64,000 nt of DNA from Virgibacillus siamensis (GCF_900162695.1 NZ_FUIH01000007.1:62001-126000), one strand, 5' to 3'; positions 42,295 through 51,089 are shown, counted from the first letter of the stretch. The notes: generated by a model not told the origin, from the letters alone. Made by a program: numbers and translations.

Positions 42295-44931
42295 ATGAGT
42301 CGCATGATGGATATTTATAAACAGCTCGGTAAAGCAGGCGAAAACGGACTTAGTGCCGGTGACATCGGAGAACAACTGGATATCGACCGTTCAACCGCCA
42401 GCCGTTATTTAAATGACCTGGTAAAAGCAAATAAAGCCGTGAAAATTTCAGGCAAGCCGGTAAAGTACGCATTTAAAGTATCCGTCCCTAATCAATCTGC
42501 AGGTACAGATGTGATTGGAGCCGGCGATAGTCTGCAGCCTATTTTGCAAACAGGTATGGCAGCCTTTTTGTATCCGTCAAGACCACTGCCAATTTTGCTG
42601 ACAGGTGAAACAGGCACAGGTAAATCCTACTTAGCAGAAACGTTGTCGGAAATGGCAATCGAAAAGTCGAAAGATAAAAAAGAAGCACCATTTATTGCTT
42701 TTAATTGTGCTGATTATGCACAGAATGTTGAATTGCTTGTTGGACAGATTTTCGGGATTAAAGAAGGTGCATTTACCGGTGCTGCCAGGGATAAAAAAGG
42801 GTTGGTCGAACAGGCAAATGGCGGGGTTCTTTTTCTTGACGAAATCCATCGTCTCCCGCCATCTGGACAGGAAATGTTATTTTATCTTATGGATAAGGGT
42901 GTTTATCGCCGGCTGGGTGAGGCGACACAGGAACGCACTGCTAACATAGCTTTAATCGGTGCCACTACGGAGGATTCCCAAGATTACTTGCTATCAACAC
43001 TATGGAGACGTTTTTCCGTTAAGTTAAATATTCCGCCACTCCGGGAACGAACCATCGCTGAGCGAGAGGCGCTGGTTGAATATTTTCTAGCTGAAGAAGC
43101 CGCGAAAATGAACACATCCTTGGCCATTGAGGATAATTGTCATGATGCATTTTTGACGTATAATTGCCCGGGGAATATTGGTCAATTGAAAAGTGATATA
43201 CAGATTGTCTGTGCCCGTGCTTACTTACGGTATATCAATGGGGAAGATGAGAAAGTTGTTATAAAAATGGAAGATTTCCCAGGTGAAGGTACTCCATCAG
43301 CTAAAGGGGAGCTGCAGGCTGTTCAGATGATTGAAGCGAAGAAATCGGGGGGAAAAGCCGCCTTCTCATTTCCGAATATATATCAGCGATTGGACAGGTC
43401 AGATGAAAATGAAAATGAAGATTCACAAACTGTTGTACTGAATTATATTCGGGATCTGACCGATAAGTATCAGCAGCCGGGTGGCCCGCAACAGGGGTGG
43501 CAAAAACTAATTGGCGATGACTTGTTATCCGCTTTAAAAAAGGCGGCGAACCAGTTAAAAGACAATCCGTCTGTAACTATTCATGAAAATCAGCTGTATG
43601 TCATTGGGCTGCATTTGCAAAATTACCGCAACCATTTGAAGGGGGATGTGGCCAAAGCCCCGATACCGGTAATGGTTCATCCAAATACAGCCTATCGTCA
43701 AGCGGCAAATCAGCTTGCTGAATACTTACAGAAATCTATTGGAATGAAGTTACCGACAGAAGAAGTCGAATTGATTGCACATTTTTTGACACCTGACCAG
43801 CAGTATCAGCGGGAAGCGTCCCGTGAACAATCCATAGCAGTCATTCTGGTGACTCATGGGAAAACAACGGCATCATCCATGGCAGAGGTAACAAACTATT
43901 TGCTTGGAAGTAATGTTATCCATGCGGTTGATATGCCGCTGAACATCTCTGCCACTGACACGTACGAACGGGTCAAACATAAGATAAATGGGCTGAAACA
44001 TACTAAAGGGGCACTAATACTCGTTGATATTGGTTCATTAATTACGATGGGTGATGCAATCAAGCATGAACTGGATGTACCAATCAAAACGCTATCAAGT
44101 GTGAATTTGCCTATGATTTTGGAGGCTGGCAGGAAATCATTAACTTCCGATCAGACATTGGATGATGTGTATGATGCAGCAAAAAAAGCCATGTTTGCAT
44201 TTATGGAAAAAGAACAGGAATCGGCAAATATTAAAAAGAAACGGCTGATTGCTACGGTATGCTTTACAGGTGAGGGTGCGGCGCAATTACTTGAGTCCTG
44301 GATTGAAAACCAGCTTTCCACATTTGATCAGGATGTGTTAATCCGCACGGTGCGAATCGATCCCAGTACGAAAGATACATCAGTTCTTGATGATTTAAAA
44401 AGCTACTATGAAGTAATTGCAATTATTGGGACTGTACCGGTTTCCATTGATGGTATTCCATATATTCCGGCTTGGGAACTGCTGCAGCAGGAGGGAATTT
44501 CCCGGATGCTGAAACTGCTGGAGATCACCCGGCAGTCAAAAATTCCTTCGGTGGAAGAAGATGTTTCAACGGAGGAACTTTATGATCTGATTGTTCAGGG
44601 GCTTGGCGAAATTGTTACTTATGTTAACCCGAAAACCATTGCAGGAATTTTAAATAACCACATTCCTCCAATCCGTGACTATTATAACTGGGACACAAAC
44701 AGGGAACTGGGCATGTGGATGCATCTCAGTGTGTTAGTTGATCGGATTATTTCGGTTCGTGTAAAGGGGACCTTGGAGCAGTATATTTCTTCATTTCCAA
44801 TTGATAACACGACGGCACTTATAGCTAAGGAACATAAGCTTTGGAATCCGCTTTTCCATAAAATCGAAGAAGCGTTTCAGGTCAAATTTACAAATGAAAT
44901 AAAAAAAGAATTAGTTAAGCTTTCTCGATAA
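42295..44931 (+). CDS. LevR-type sigma-54 activator with PTS domains
   Basis: An 878-residue activator. Order: winged HTH (about 5-50, DIGEQLDIDRSTASRYL); AAA+ domain with Walker A TGETGTGKS (near 104) and the sigma-54 contact loop GAFTGA (near 160); PRD1 (about 455-510, His in IAHFL); an EIIA-mannose-like domain (AVILVTHGKTTASSMAEV); an EIIB-like piece with CFTGEGAAQLL; and PRD2 (about 750-830). This matches LevR/CelR-type regulators, which switch on a PTS operon through phosphorylation at PRDs. ATG after GGGGATCAGC. The sigma-54 promoter of the following PTS operon is its obvious target. Confidence 0.92.
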   Translation: MSRMMDIYKQLGKAGENGLSAGDIGEQLDIDRSTASRYLNDLVKANKAVKISGKPVKYAFKVSVPNQSAGTDVIGAGDSLQPILQTGMAAFLYPSRPLPILLTGETGTGKSYLAETLSEMAIEKSKDKKEAPFIAFNCADYAQNVELLVGQIFGIKEGAFTGAARDKKGLVEQANGGVLFLDEIHRLPPSGQEMLFYLMDKGVYRRLGEATQERTANIALIGATTEDSQDYLLSTLWRRFSVKLNIPPLRERTIAEREALVEYFLAEEAAKMNTSLAIEDNCHDAFLTYNCPGNIGQLKSDIQIVCARAYLRYINGEDEKVVIKMEDFPGEGTPSAKGELQAVQMIEAKKSGGKAAFSFPNIYQRLDRSDENENEDSQTVVLNYIRDLTDKYQQPGGPQQGWQKLIGDDLLSALKKAANQLKDNPSVTIHENQLYVIGLHLQNYRNHLKGDVAKAPIPVMVHPNTAYRQAANQLAEYLQKSIGMKLPTEEVELIAHFLTPDQQYQREASREQSIAVILVTHGKTTASSMAEVTNYLLGSNVIHAVDMPLNISATDTYERVKHKINGLKHTKGALILVDIGSLITMGDAIKHELDVPIKTLSSVNLPMILEAGRKSLTSDQTLDDVYDAAKKAMFAFMEKEQESANIKKKRLIATVCFTGEGAAQLLESWIENQLSTFDQDVLIRTVRIDPSTKDTSVLDDLKSYYEVIAIIGTVPVSIDGIPYIPAWELLQQEGISRMLKLLEITRQSKIPSVEEDVSTEELYDLIVQGLGEIVTYVNPKTIAGILNNHIPPIRDYYNWDTNRELGMWMHLSVLVDRIISVRVKGTLEQYISSFPIDNTTALIAKEHKLWNPLFHKIEEAFQVKFTNEIKKELVKLSR

Positions 44932-44967
44932 TGTGTGCAAATAGTATTGCACACATTATTTTTTTGT
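44930..44967 (+). terminator. Terminator after the activator (GTGTGCA type, copy 3)
   Basis: AATGTGTGCAA and TTGCACACATT form a perfect 11-bp stem followed by ATTTTTTT. The stop codon overlaps its first base pairs. Confidence 0.9.
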
Positions 44968-45020
44968 GTTTTTTTACAAACTTATAAAAACATTTTGTTC
45001 ACCGAAATACTGAACTTATG

Positions 45021-45042
45021 GCACTTTTCTGCTTGTAAGTGC
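45021..45042 (+). promoter_or_regulatory. Possible upstream activator site
   Basis: GCACTT and AAGTGC are perfect inverted 6-mers separated by 10 bases, within the outer TGG...CCA. It lies only about 15 bases from the -24 box, closer than most activator sites, so the role is tentative. Confidence 0.4.
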
Positions 45043-45056
45043 AGCCATCATTTATG

Positions 45057-45075
45057 TTGGCATGTTTTTTGCATA
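45057..45075 (+). promoter_or_regulatory. Sigma-54 (-24/-12) promoter of the PTS operon
   Basis: TTGGCATGTTTTTTGCATA fits TTGGCACG-N4-TTGCA with the GG and GC pairs at the right spacing (45059-45060 and 45071-45072). Transcription should begin near 45084, 85 bases before the first gene. Confidence 0.85.
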
Positions 45076-45168
45076 AATATATATGGTTGCGCGATGGTTA
45101 TCCTTTCCTGTTATGTGTAACCGGAAGTATAGAAGGTAAAAACGTTGGATTAAAAAGGGGGGATTAAA

Positions 45169-45390
45169 ATGAAAAGGTTTTTATTTATATATGGACTTGT
45201 ATTTTCAATGATTTGGATTGGTTATGGACTGTATTCTGTATTCACCAATCAGCCATCCGCTAATCTGATTCTGGGATTCGGTATAGCCTTTTCGGTCGTT
45301 ATTTGTGCCGCAACTTGGTTTTCCTATTGGTTGATGGGGCACTATCAGAAAATTGATGCCATGGCAAAAAGAATTCTTGCCAAAAACTAA
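45169..45390 (+). CDS. Small two-helix membrane protein, first gene of the PTS operon
   Basis: A 73-residue protein with two membrane helices (about 4-21 and 31-54) and a basic end (KIDAMAKRILAKN). The ATG follows AAAAGGGGGG. It is 24 bases before the IIB gene and behind the sigma-54 promoter, so it is coexpressed with the PTS. No family was recognised; it may be an accessory to the permease. Confidence 0.7.
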   Translation: MKRFLFIYGLVFSMIWIGYGLYSVFTNQPSANLILGFGIAFSVVICAATWFSYWLMGHYQKIDAMAKRILAKN

Positions 45391-45414
45391 TACAATTAAA
45401 AGGAGAGATTCCAT

Positions 45415-45729
45415 ATGAAATTAATTATTTTATGTAGCTGGGGTGCTACGTCAAGTCAGTTGGCTAAAAAAGTACAGGAAGCAGCAGAAAAAAAAGGGAT
45501 AGACCTTGAGGCATTCGCAGGGGGTACAGGTGAATTCAAACAAAAAGCGAGCGAATATGACGTCGCTTTATTGGAGCCACAAGTACGCCATCTGAAAAAG
45601 GAGGTAACCAAGGTAGCAGAACAGCATAGCATTCCGGTTGAACTGGTTGACCAGCGTGCATTTGCATTAATGGACGGCGATAAGGTGCTTGATCAAGCAC
45701 TGAACATGATAAAGGGGGATCAACAATGA
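45415..45729 (+). CDS. PTS lactose/cellobiose-family EIIB
   Basis: A 104-residue cytoplasmic IIB subunit that hands phosphate to the sugar during uptake. The phospho-acceptor is Cys7 in ILCSWGATSS, with the following loop of the lactose/cellobiose class. PQVRHLKKEV and PVELVDQRAFALMDGDKVL are typical of it. ATG after AAAAGGAGAG. It overlaps the IIC gene by 4 bases. The sugar is not fixed by sequence. Confidence 0.9.
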   Translation: MKLIILCSWGATSSQLAKKVQEAAEKKGIDLEAFAGGTGEFKQKASEYDVALLEPQVRHLKKEVTKVAEQHSIPVELVDQRAFALMDGDKVLDQALNMIKGDQQ

Positions 45730-47033
45730 ATTTAGCACAATGGCTTGAAGATCACCTGATGGAACCATTGGGTAAGATAGCGCAAAACAAATATTTGCAG
45801 GCAATTCGTGATGCATTCGTTATTTTTGCGTTACCGGTTATTATTACCGGGGCGGTTTTCCTGATTATCGCGAACCCGCCAACCTCACTGGACTGGGGGA
45901 TTATAAACGCTTGGGAAGATGCGGTTAAGCCGATTCAGGCACAGCTGTTATTTCCATTCAATCTGACTTTTGGGTTAATGGCAATGACTGTTGCGTTTGG
46001 TGTCGGGTACAGTCTGGCAATCCGGGAAGATATGGATGCCGTTATGGCAGGTATCCTCTCCATGTTGGCATTTTTCATGACTGCATTTCCGGTAACAGAT
46101 ATTACGCAAGTGCCATTTGGAGAAATTTTAAATTATCTTGGTGGACAGGGATTATTTGTAGCAATTATTTTAGGTATAGTCACTACCGAACTCATGCGTT
46201 TTCTTATCAATAAAGGTGTGGCTTTTGAAATGCCCGCGGGTGTACCGCCGTATGTGATGCGAACCTTCAGAGCGCTTGTTCCATTCATGATTATTTTGCC
46301 GTTGGTTTGGATATTGGCCTGGATTGTTTGGGAAAACTTTGGAAAAACAATTCCACAATTGGTATTGGACCTGTTCAGTCCGCTAGTAGCAGCATCCAAC
46401 TCTTACTGGGCAGCACTTGGTATGATTTTAGTAATGCTTGTACTTTGGTCCATTGGTATTCATGGAATGAACGTTGTGTCTTCAGTGGCATACCCGTTTT
46501 GGATGACACAGCTTGCTGCAAATGCTGACGCTGTGGAAGCTGGGGAAAAAGCAACTGGTATCGTAACAGAGCCCTTCTTCCACATGTTTACACATATTGG
46601 TGGTTCCGGTGCAACACTTGGTCTGGTGATTTTCATGCTGTTCTCGGCATCTGTTCAGCTAAAACAGGTTGGCCGAACAGCAATTATTCCGTCATTGTTC
46701 AATATAAACGAACCGGTTATCTTTGGGGTACCAATTGTGTTGAACCCGATATTGATTATTCCGTTTGTATTAGGTCCGGTCATTATCGTAACCATCAACT
46801 ATATTCTGTTTGCCACCGGTGTAATGCCTCCAGTGGTTGTTCAGCCACCATTTACAGTGCCTATTTTCTTTGGCGGATTTATCGCAACTGGCGGATCTGT
46901 GATAGCGGGACTTGTTCAAATCATGAACGCGATTATCGCTGCCGTTATTTACTATCCATTTTTTAAGCGGTATGAAAAACAACTTGTTGATGAAGAAAGT
47001 TCATATAACGATGCAGAACCGGCAAACAGCTAG
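45726..47033 (+). CDS. PTS lactose/cellobiose-family EIIC permease
   Basis: A 435-residue membrane permease with about ten helices. It starts with the amphipathic QWLEDHLMEPLGKIAQNKYL and the GAVFLIIANPP helix. The conserved FNINEPVIFGVPIVLNPILI loop lies around residue 323; the Glu there contacts sugar in this family. HMFTHIGGSGATLGL lies just before it. The ATG overlaps the IIB gene. It should import a beta-glucoside-, chitobiose- or lactose-like sugar as the phosphate. Confidence 0.92.
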   Translation: MNLAQWLEDHLMEPLGKIAQNKYLQAIRDAFVIFALPVIITGAVFLIIANPPTSLDWGIINAWEDAVKPIQAQLLFPFNLTFGLMAMTVAFGVGYSLAIREDMDAVMAGILSMLAFFMTAFPVTDITQVPFGEILNYLGGQGLFVAIILGIVTTELMRFLINKGVAFEMPAGVPPYVMRTFRALVPFMIILPLVWILAWIVWENFGKTIPQLVLDLFSPLVAASNSYWAALGMILVMLVLWSIGIHGMNVVSSVAYPFWMTQLAANADAVEAGEKATGIVTEPFFHMFTHIGGSGATLGLVIFMLFSASVQLKQVGRTAIIPSLFNINEPVIFGVPIVLNPILIIPFVLGPVIIVTINYILFATGVMPPVVVQPPFTVPIFFGGFIATGGSVIAGLVQIMNAIIAAVIYYPFFKRYEKQLVDEESSYNDAEPANS

Positions 47034-47048
47034 AGAGGGGTCAGCAAA

Positions 47049-47378
47049 ATGAATTATGAAGAAATAATGATGCAGCTTATTTTACATGGCGGAAACGCCC
47101 GTGGTGCGGCATATGAAGCATTAAACGAGGCTGAAGAATACAATTTTGAAGAAGCTGAAAAACTGCTTGAAGAAGCGAATGAGGAATTTTTAAAAGGACA
47201 TCAATATCAGACAGAGCTGATTCAAAGTGATGACGAAGAAGCACCAAACTTCTTTATGATTCATGCACAGGATCACGTCATGACAGCACAAGCTGAATTG
47301 CAATTGGTTAAGCGGATGATTACCCAATTGAAAATGACACAGAAACTTGAACAGCGGATTGAAAAACTGGAACAATAA
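47049..47378 (+). CDS. PTS lactose/cellobiose-family EIIA
   Basis: A 109-residue helical IIA subunit that receives phosphate from HPr and passes it to IIB. The motif MIHAQDHVMTAQAEL carries the phospho-His (His72, with His76 close by). The early LHGGNARGAAYEAL segment is also family-typical. ATG after GAGAGGGG, 15 bases behind IIC. Confidence 0.9.
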   Translation: MNYEEIMMQLILHGGNARGAAYEALNEAEEYNFEEAEKLLEEANEEFLKGHQYQTELIQSDDEEAPNFFMIHAQDHVMTAQAELQLVKRMITQLKMTQKLEQRIEKLEQ

Positions 47379-47391
47379 AAGTATTTCAATG

Positions 47392-47424
47392 ATACTGCCT
47401 CACATCACGGATGTTAGGCAGTAT
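47392..47424 (+). terminator. Intra-operon hairpin between EIIA and oxidoreductase genes
   Basis: ATACTGCCT and AGGCAGTAT form a 9-bp stem with a 15-base loop and only a short T stretch. It may lower expression of the last gene or protect the upstream mRNA. Confidence 0.55.
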
Positions 47425-47445
47425 TTGTATGGGAGGGCTAGAAAA

Positions 47446-48441
47446 ATGAAATTCGGAACAATTGGAACAAGCTGGATAACAGATGCATTTATTGGCGCGG
47501 CAAAGGAGATAGATGGATTTATGCTGACAGCGGTTTACTCCCGGACGGAAGAGAAGGCCGCCGATTTTGCAAAGAAACATGGCGCACAGCACTATTTTAC
47601 AGATTTGGAAGAAATGGCAAGCAGCTGCCGAATTGATTGTGTATATGTTGCATCCCCAAATTCAGTCCATTATGAACATGTCCTTACCCTTTTAAAACAT
47701 AAAAAGCACGTAATCTGTGAGAAACCAATTTTTTCAAATACTAAAGAATGGAAGGAAGCCTACCGGGCTGCAGAAGAAAATAAGGTTTATTTATTTGAAG
47801 CAATGCGTAACATTCATTCGCCCAATTTTACAAGGTTGAAGGAAAATACAGGTCGTATTGGCCGGGTTCGTAACATGTCACTACAGCTTGTGCAGTACTC
47901 ATCACGATATGATAACTACCTGCAGGGAGAAAGGCCAAACATTTTCACAGCGGAATTTTCGGGTGGCGCCCTTGTTGACCTGGGTGTGTACCCACTTTCC
48001 GTTGCGGTAGGATTGTTTGGCGAACCGAACAACGTTTCGTATTACCCAGTAATGTTTGAGAACGGTGTGGATGGCAGCGGAACATTGGTTTTGACTTATG
48101 ATGGTTTCACAAGCACAATTTTTTGTTCGAAAATAGCCAACTCTTTCAATTCCTGTGAGATTCACGGTGAAGAAGGGACATTGGTGTTTGAAGGTGCCGG
48201 CGAGATAAATAATCTGCGGTTAATCAAGACTCCATCGAAAGAGGAATCGGCATTGAAGTCGGTTGCGGTTGATAACAATATGGTGTACGAGATTGAGCAT
48301 TTTACACAAATCATTAAGAATGAAGATAATCAGACCTATGAGTATCTCAAAAATCAGAGTTCCATTGTTCTTTCTGTTACAGAAAAAGCGCGCAAACAAA
48401 GCGGTATTGTTTTTGGTACAGAAAAAACTGAAATGCAATAA
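47446..48441 (+). CDS. Gfo/Idh/MocA-family oxidoreductase
   Basis: A 331-residue NAD(P)-dependent oxidoreductase. The N-terminal Rossmann part opens with MKFGTIGTSWITDAF and has the conserved KHVICEKPIFSN (catalytic-type Lys in EKP, about residue 91). The second half has the GGALVDLGVYPLSVAVGLFG stretch. ATG after GGGAGGGC. It is the last gene of the PTS operon and so probably acts on the imported sugar phosphate or a product; some relatives are NAD-dependent glycosidases. Confidence 0.88.
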   Translation: MKFGTIGTSWITDAFIGAAKEIDGFMLTAVYSRTEEKAADFAKKHGAQHYFTDLEEMASSCRIDCVYVASPNSVHYEHVLTLLKHKKHVICEKPIFSNTKEWKEAYRAAEENKVYLFEAMRNIHSPNFTRLKENTGRIGRVRNMSLQLVQYSSRYDNYLQGERPNIFTAEFSGGALVDLGVYPLSVAVGLFGEPNNVSYYPVMFENGVDGSGTLVLTYDGFTSTIFCSKIANSFNSCEIHGEEGTLVFEGAGEINNLRLIKTPSKEESALKSVAVDNNMVYEIEHFTQIIKNEDNQTYEYLKNQSSIVLSVTEKARKQSGIVFGTEKTEMQ

Positions 48442-48688
48442 GCACATTGATGGTAAAACGGTATGCATGAATGTCTGAAAAATTTTTGTATGGATAATTT
48501 CTATAGCTACGATGCACTAATGAATTATTGCTGTAATGTGTTTGGTGCTATGTTGACCTTTGCCCGGATTGTAATGTAACCTTTTCCAGTCTCATAGGCT
48601 TTGCGTATTCCACTTTTTCTTAAAATTTCACCGGCTGGTGCGACAGAGGGAGTTTTCACGGAGGAAAGTGGGGAAAATCAATCAATCT
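48442..48688. other. Gap after the PTS operon, no gene seen
   Basis: No coding stretch with support was found. TTTTCTTAAAATTTCACCGG around 48615 may belong to a decayed unit. Confidence 0.4.
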
Positions 48689-48722
48689 TAGGCAAACGGG
48701 CGCCTATGCGGAAGAATAGGAG
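48689..48722. repeat. GGGCGC folded element, copy 14 (partial)
   Basis: TAGGCAAACGGGCGCCTATG, then CGGAAGAATAGG; the 3' stem half and right end are lost. Confidence 0.6.
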
Positions 48723-48752
48723 GATCCAAAAATATTATCTTAGTTACTGTTG

Positions 48753-48789
48753 AAGGACGTAAATCTAAAATAAAGGTTACGTCCTTTTT
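48753..48789 (+). terminator. Terminator-like hairpin
   Basis: AAGGACGTAA and TTACGTCCTT form a 10-bp stem around 15 bases, followed by TTT. No intact gene precedes it, which suggests a lost gene. Confidence 0.7.
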
Positions 48790-48921
48790 AATGGGAGAAG
48801 CAATTAAGCAGAGTTAACAGTCAATGAATAATTAATTAAAAATACCTTGCATTACAAGTTACTTGAACTTATACTTAATATATACCTTGCAAAACAAGAT
48901 AATAAGAATGGTGGACTTACA

Positions 48922-49293
48922 ATGTCGCAAACTCAAATGTTAAAAGGAATCTTGAATGGTTGCCTCCTTGCAATTATAAAGGGGGAAGAATGCTATGGAT
49001 ATGAGATGGCTGAACGTTTAGGTGATTATGGTTTTCATGATATAAGTGAAGGGACAATCTACCCATTATTAATGAGAATGCAGCGGGAAGGACTTGTAAC
49101 GTCTGTTCGTAAAAAATCAACAGCAGGTCCCAAAAGGAAATATTATTCTCTTACGGAAGAAGGTGTTCAGGCTTTACATACTTTTTTAAACAGGTGGAGC
49201 CACCTTGAAAAAAGTGTTAATACAATTATTAATCAAGAAACCAATGAGCGAGGTGGGAAGAATGGAAGAACATCAACTAACAGATCAGAGTAA
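48922..49293 (+). CDS. PadR-family regulator
   Basis: A 123-residue winged-helix protein: LKGILNGCLLAIIKGEECYG, then EGTIYPLLMRMQREGLVTSV and the wing GPKRKYYSLTEEGVQAL. ATG after AATGGTGGA, a modest site. Its 3' end overlaps the HAAS-domain gene by 32 bases. PadR plus HAAS-domain membrane protein is a common Bacillus pair in which PadR represses the operon. Confidence 0.87.
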   Translation: MSQTQMLKGILNGCLLAIIKGEECYGYEMAERLGDYGFHDISEGTIYPLLMRMQREGLVTSVRKKSTAGPKRKYYSLTEEGVQALHTFLNRWSHLEKSVNTIINQETNERGGKNGRTSTNRSE

Positions 49294-50020
49294 AAAATTT
49301 ATTGATGATTTAAGACTGTACTTATTTTCAAGTGGGAAAAATAATCAGGAGATTAACGAAATTGCTGAAGAACTTGAGGATCATCTTGTTGATGCTGAAT
49401 TGAATGGGAAGTCAATTCAGCACATTGTTGGATCATCACCCCAGGAATATATGACAAGTATTTCAAACGAGATGACGAATGACTACAAAGCTTGGGCGAA
49501 ATATGTTCCACTTATTGTGATGGGTGCAATATCTTCTCCAGTTTTAGGAGATGTAATGGAAGGTACATTAAGCTATAGCTTATTACAAATCATTGGAACG
49601 ACATTGTATAGTATCATATTCATGGTGGGAGTTTTTACAACTTTTCGCTATGTGGCCAAAAAGCAATTGTCTAAGGCAGCAGAATTTCTTTTATTGTTGA
49701 TTCCAACATTTATAAGTATTCTTTTCTTTATAGGGTTGATCACAGCCGATATGTTTTATCAAACACCTACCATTGAATTTGGTATGTTAGGAAGCGTCAT
49801 AACAGGAATCATTCTTATAGTATTTGTTATTCTATTTTCAATTTGGGCTAAGACTGCTATTTTACCTGTAGTATTGATAGCACTTCAACTTCCGACATTT
49901 CTACTATCTTTCACTTCATTCAGTGAAGAAATGCGGTTAGTTACTGGAATGTTGTTAACCTATTTACTGATAGGCGCCTATTTGTTTTTTGAATTTAAAA
50001 GATTAAAAAGAAAAGAATGA
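49262..50020 (+). CDS. HAAS-domain membrane protein
   Basis: A 252-residue protein. The N-terminal 75 residues are a HAAS-type helical signalling domain (FIDDLRLYLFSSGKNNQEIN, then EIAEELEDHLVDAELNGKS). Six membrane helices follow, ending in FEFKRLKRKE. The ATG follows GAGGTGGGAAG inside the PadR gene. Such proteins are partners of PadR regulators; the signal sensed is unknown. Confidence 0.8.
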   Translation: MEEHQLTDQSKKFIDDLRLYLFSSGKNNQEINEIAEELEDHLVDAELNGKSIQHIVGSSPQEYMTSISNEMTNDYKAWAKYVPLIVMGAISSPVLGDVMEGTLSYSLLQIIGTTLYSIIFMVGVFTTFRYVAKKQLSKAAEFLLLLIPTFISILFFIGLITADMFYQTPTIEFGMLGSVITGIILIVFVILFSIWAKTAILPVVLIALQLPTFLLSFTSFSEEMRLVTGMLLTYLLIGAYLFFEFKRLKRKE

Positions 50021-50090
50021 TGTGAATTCAATAATTAAATCTTCAAAACGGTTTTAAGCAATACGAACGGGAGCTAATCCAGAATATGAA

Positions 50091-50172
50091 GTGACCCCAT
50101 AAAGTTAGACAGGTTATTTTGTTAAGCAACTGGTTGGGCGTGAGTTCGGAATTGTATGGGACTCATGCCATT
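50091..50172 (-). mobile_element. IS3-family (IS150-like) insertion sequence, 3' tail only
   Basis: On the minus strand NGMSPIQFRTHAQPVA and a stop codon (50122-50124) match the very end of OrfB transposases of the IS150 group. After the stop, CCTGTCTAACTTTATGGGGT is like the terminal inverted repeat of these elements. The other end is absent, so this is an inactive scar. Confidence 0.7.
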
Positions 50173-50210
50173 TAATGGAATAACTTTTTGATGAAAAGGG
50201 GGGGACATAG

Positions 50211-50417
50211 ATGTTTTTAAAGAGGTTTAATCGAACAGGAAAAGTGATTGCATTTATAGGATTGTGGGTTTTTGCCTTTGGAATTGCATTTAATGAGACG
50301 ACATCAGGGATTTCAGGTACCCCAGAATCATCTGCAGCATCATCAATCCCCTTAATTGTCATAGGTATAATAATGTTGATTACGTCAAATTTCTTCAAAA
50401 GAAAACGTGAAAGATAA
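50211..50417 (+). CDS. Small two-helix membrane protein
   Basis: A 68-residue protein with two membrane helices (about 12-28 and 47-60) and a basic end (FFKRKRER). ATG after AAAGGGGGGG. No family was recognised. It lies between an IS scar and a folded element. Confidence 0.6.
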   Translation: MFLKRFNRTGKVIAFIGLWVFAFGIAFNETTSGISGTPESSAASSIPLIVIGIIMLITSNFFKRKRER

Positions 50418-50420
50418 TAT

Positions 50421-50455
50421 TATTCGGTCATCGGGAGCAAAAATTGAATAACTAT
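50421..50455. repeat. GGGCGC folded element, copy 15 (degenerate)
   Basis: TATTCGGTCATCGGGAGCAA, then AATTGAATAAC; left end present, stem lost. It begins 4 bases after the stop codon. Confidence 0.5.
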
Positions 50456-50520
50456 TAATTGTTATCAGTTTCTAATTAATGAAAGAGCTGCAAAATGGGG
50501 GATTATGGGAGGGGTTTTTA

Positions 50521-50817
50521 ATGTCATTACCTGAATGCTGGTCTTGTAAATATATTTTTAAATGGGGAGAATTATTATTTTTTATCGATGGTCATAAGAA
50601 ATGCCCAAAGTGTGGTGAAAAGCAATACATTACAACACACAGTCATTGGAAATCAGGTTTTTATTCGCTGGCATTATTACTTATTCTTTTCATACTGAAT
50701 ATATTCGATCTGACTGTTACTTTGACAGCTATTTTCACTTTTCTTTCGTTGGTAGTAGTCTTATCACTTATCCCATTTAAATTAGAATTTACAAATGACA
50801 GAGAGCCATTCTTTTAA
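50521..50817 (+). CDS. Zinc-ribbon membrane protein (CXXC-20-CXXC type)
   Basis: A 98-residue protein. The N-terminal ribbon has CWSC (Cys6, Cys9) and CPKC (Cys28, Cys31), with KWGELLFF between, fitting the TIGR04104 CXXC-20-CXXC family of Bacillus. Two membrane helices follow (about 47-63 and 66-83). The ATG chosen follows GGGAGGGGTTTTTA. Role unknown. Confidence 0.75.
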   Translation: MSLPECWSCKYIFKWGELLFFIDGHKKCPKCGEKQYITTHSHWKSGFYSLALLLILFILNIFDLTVTLTAIFTFLSLVVVLSLIPFKLEFTNDREPFF

Positions 50818-50865
50818 AGTAACTAACAGGTGAGTTAGCCCAATTTCAGATATAAACATTAAAGC

Positions 50866-50937
50866 CTTGTTCCGCAAAAGGGCGCTATTCCATAAGGAAT
50901 AGCGCCAATATTGTATATAAGGGCAAGAGTTGAAACA
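50866..50937. repeat. GGGCGC folded element, copy 16 (full length)
   Basis: TTGTTCCGCAAAAGGGCGCT, perfect stem GGCGCTATTCC/GGAATAGCGCC, then ATAAGGGCAAGAGTTGAAAC. The best-preserved stem. Confidence 0.88.
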
Positions 50938-51089
50938 CTTATTGAGAAATTAGAGGTACGTATGCCAAATCATCATTTGTTACGATTATTTGTACATTAT
51001 CTTTGCTCCACATTATCATAAAATGTCTGAAAATTCAAGTCTTGTTATACATCTGTAGAAGGTGTATTAAGTAATAGAGGTGATAAAAA

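Noticed and set aside
45019..45034. Second sigma-54-like box (TGGCACTTTTCTGCT)
   Set aside because: The spacing between GG and GC is one base short; the box at 45057 has exact spacing.
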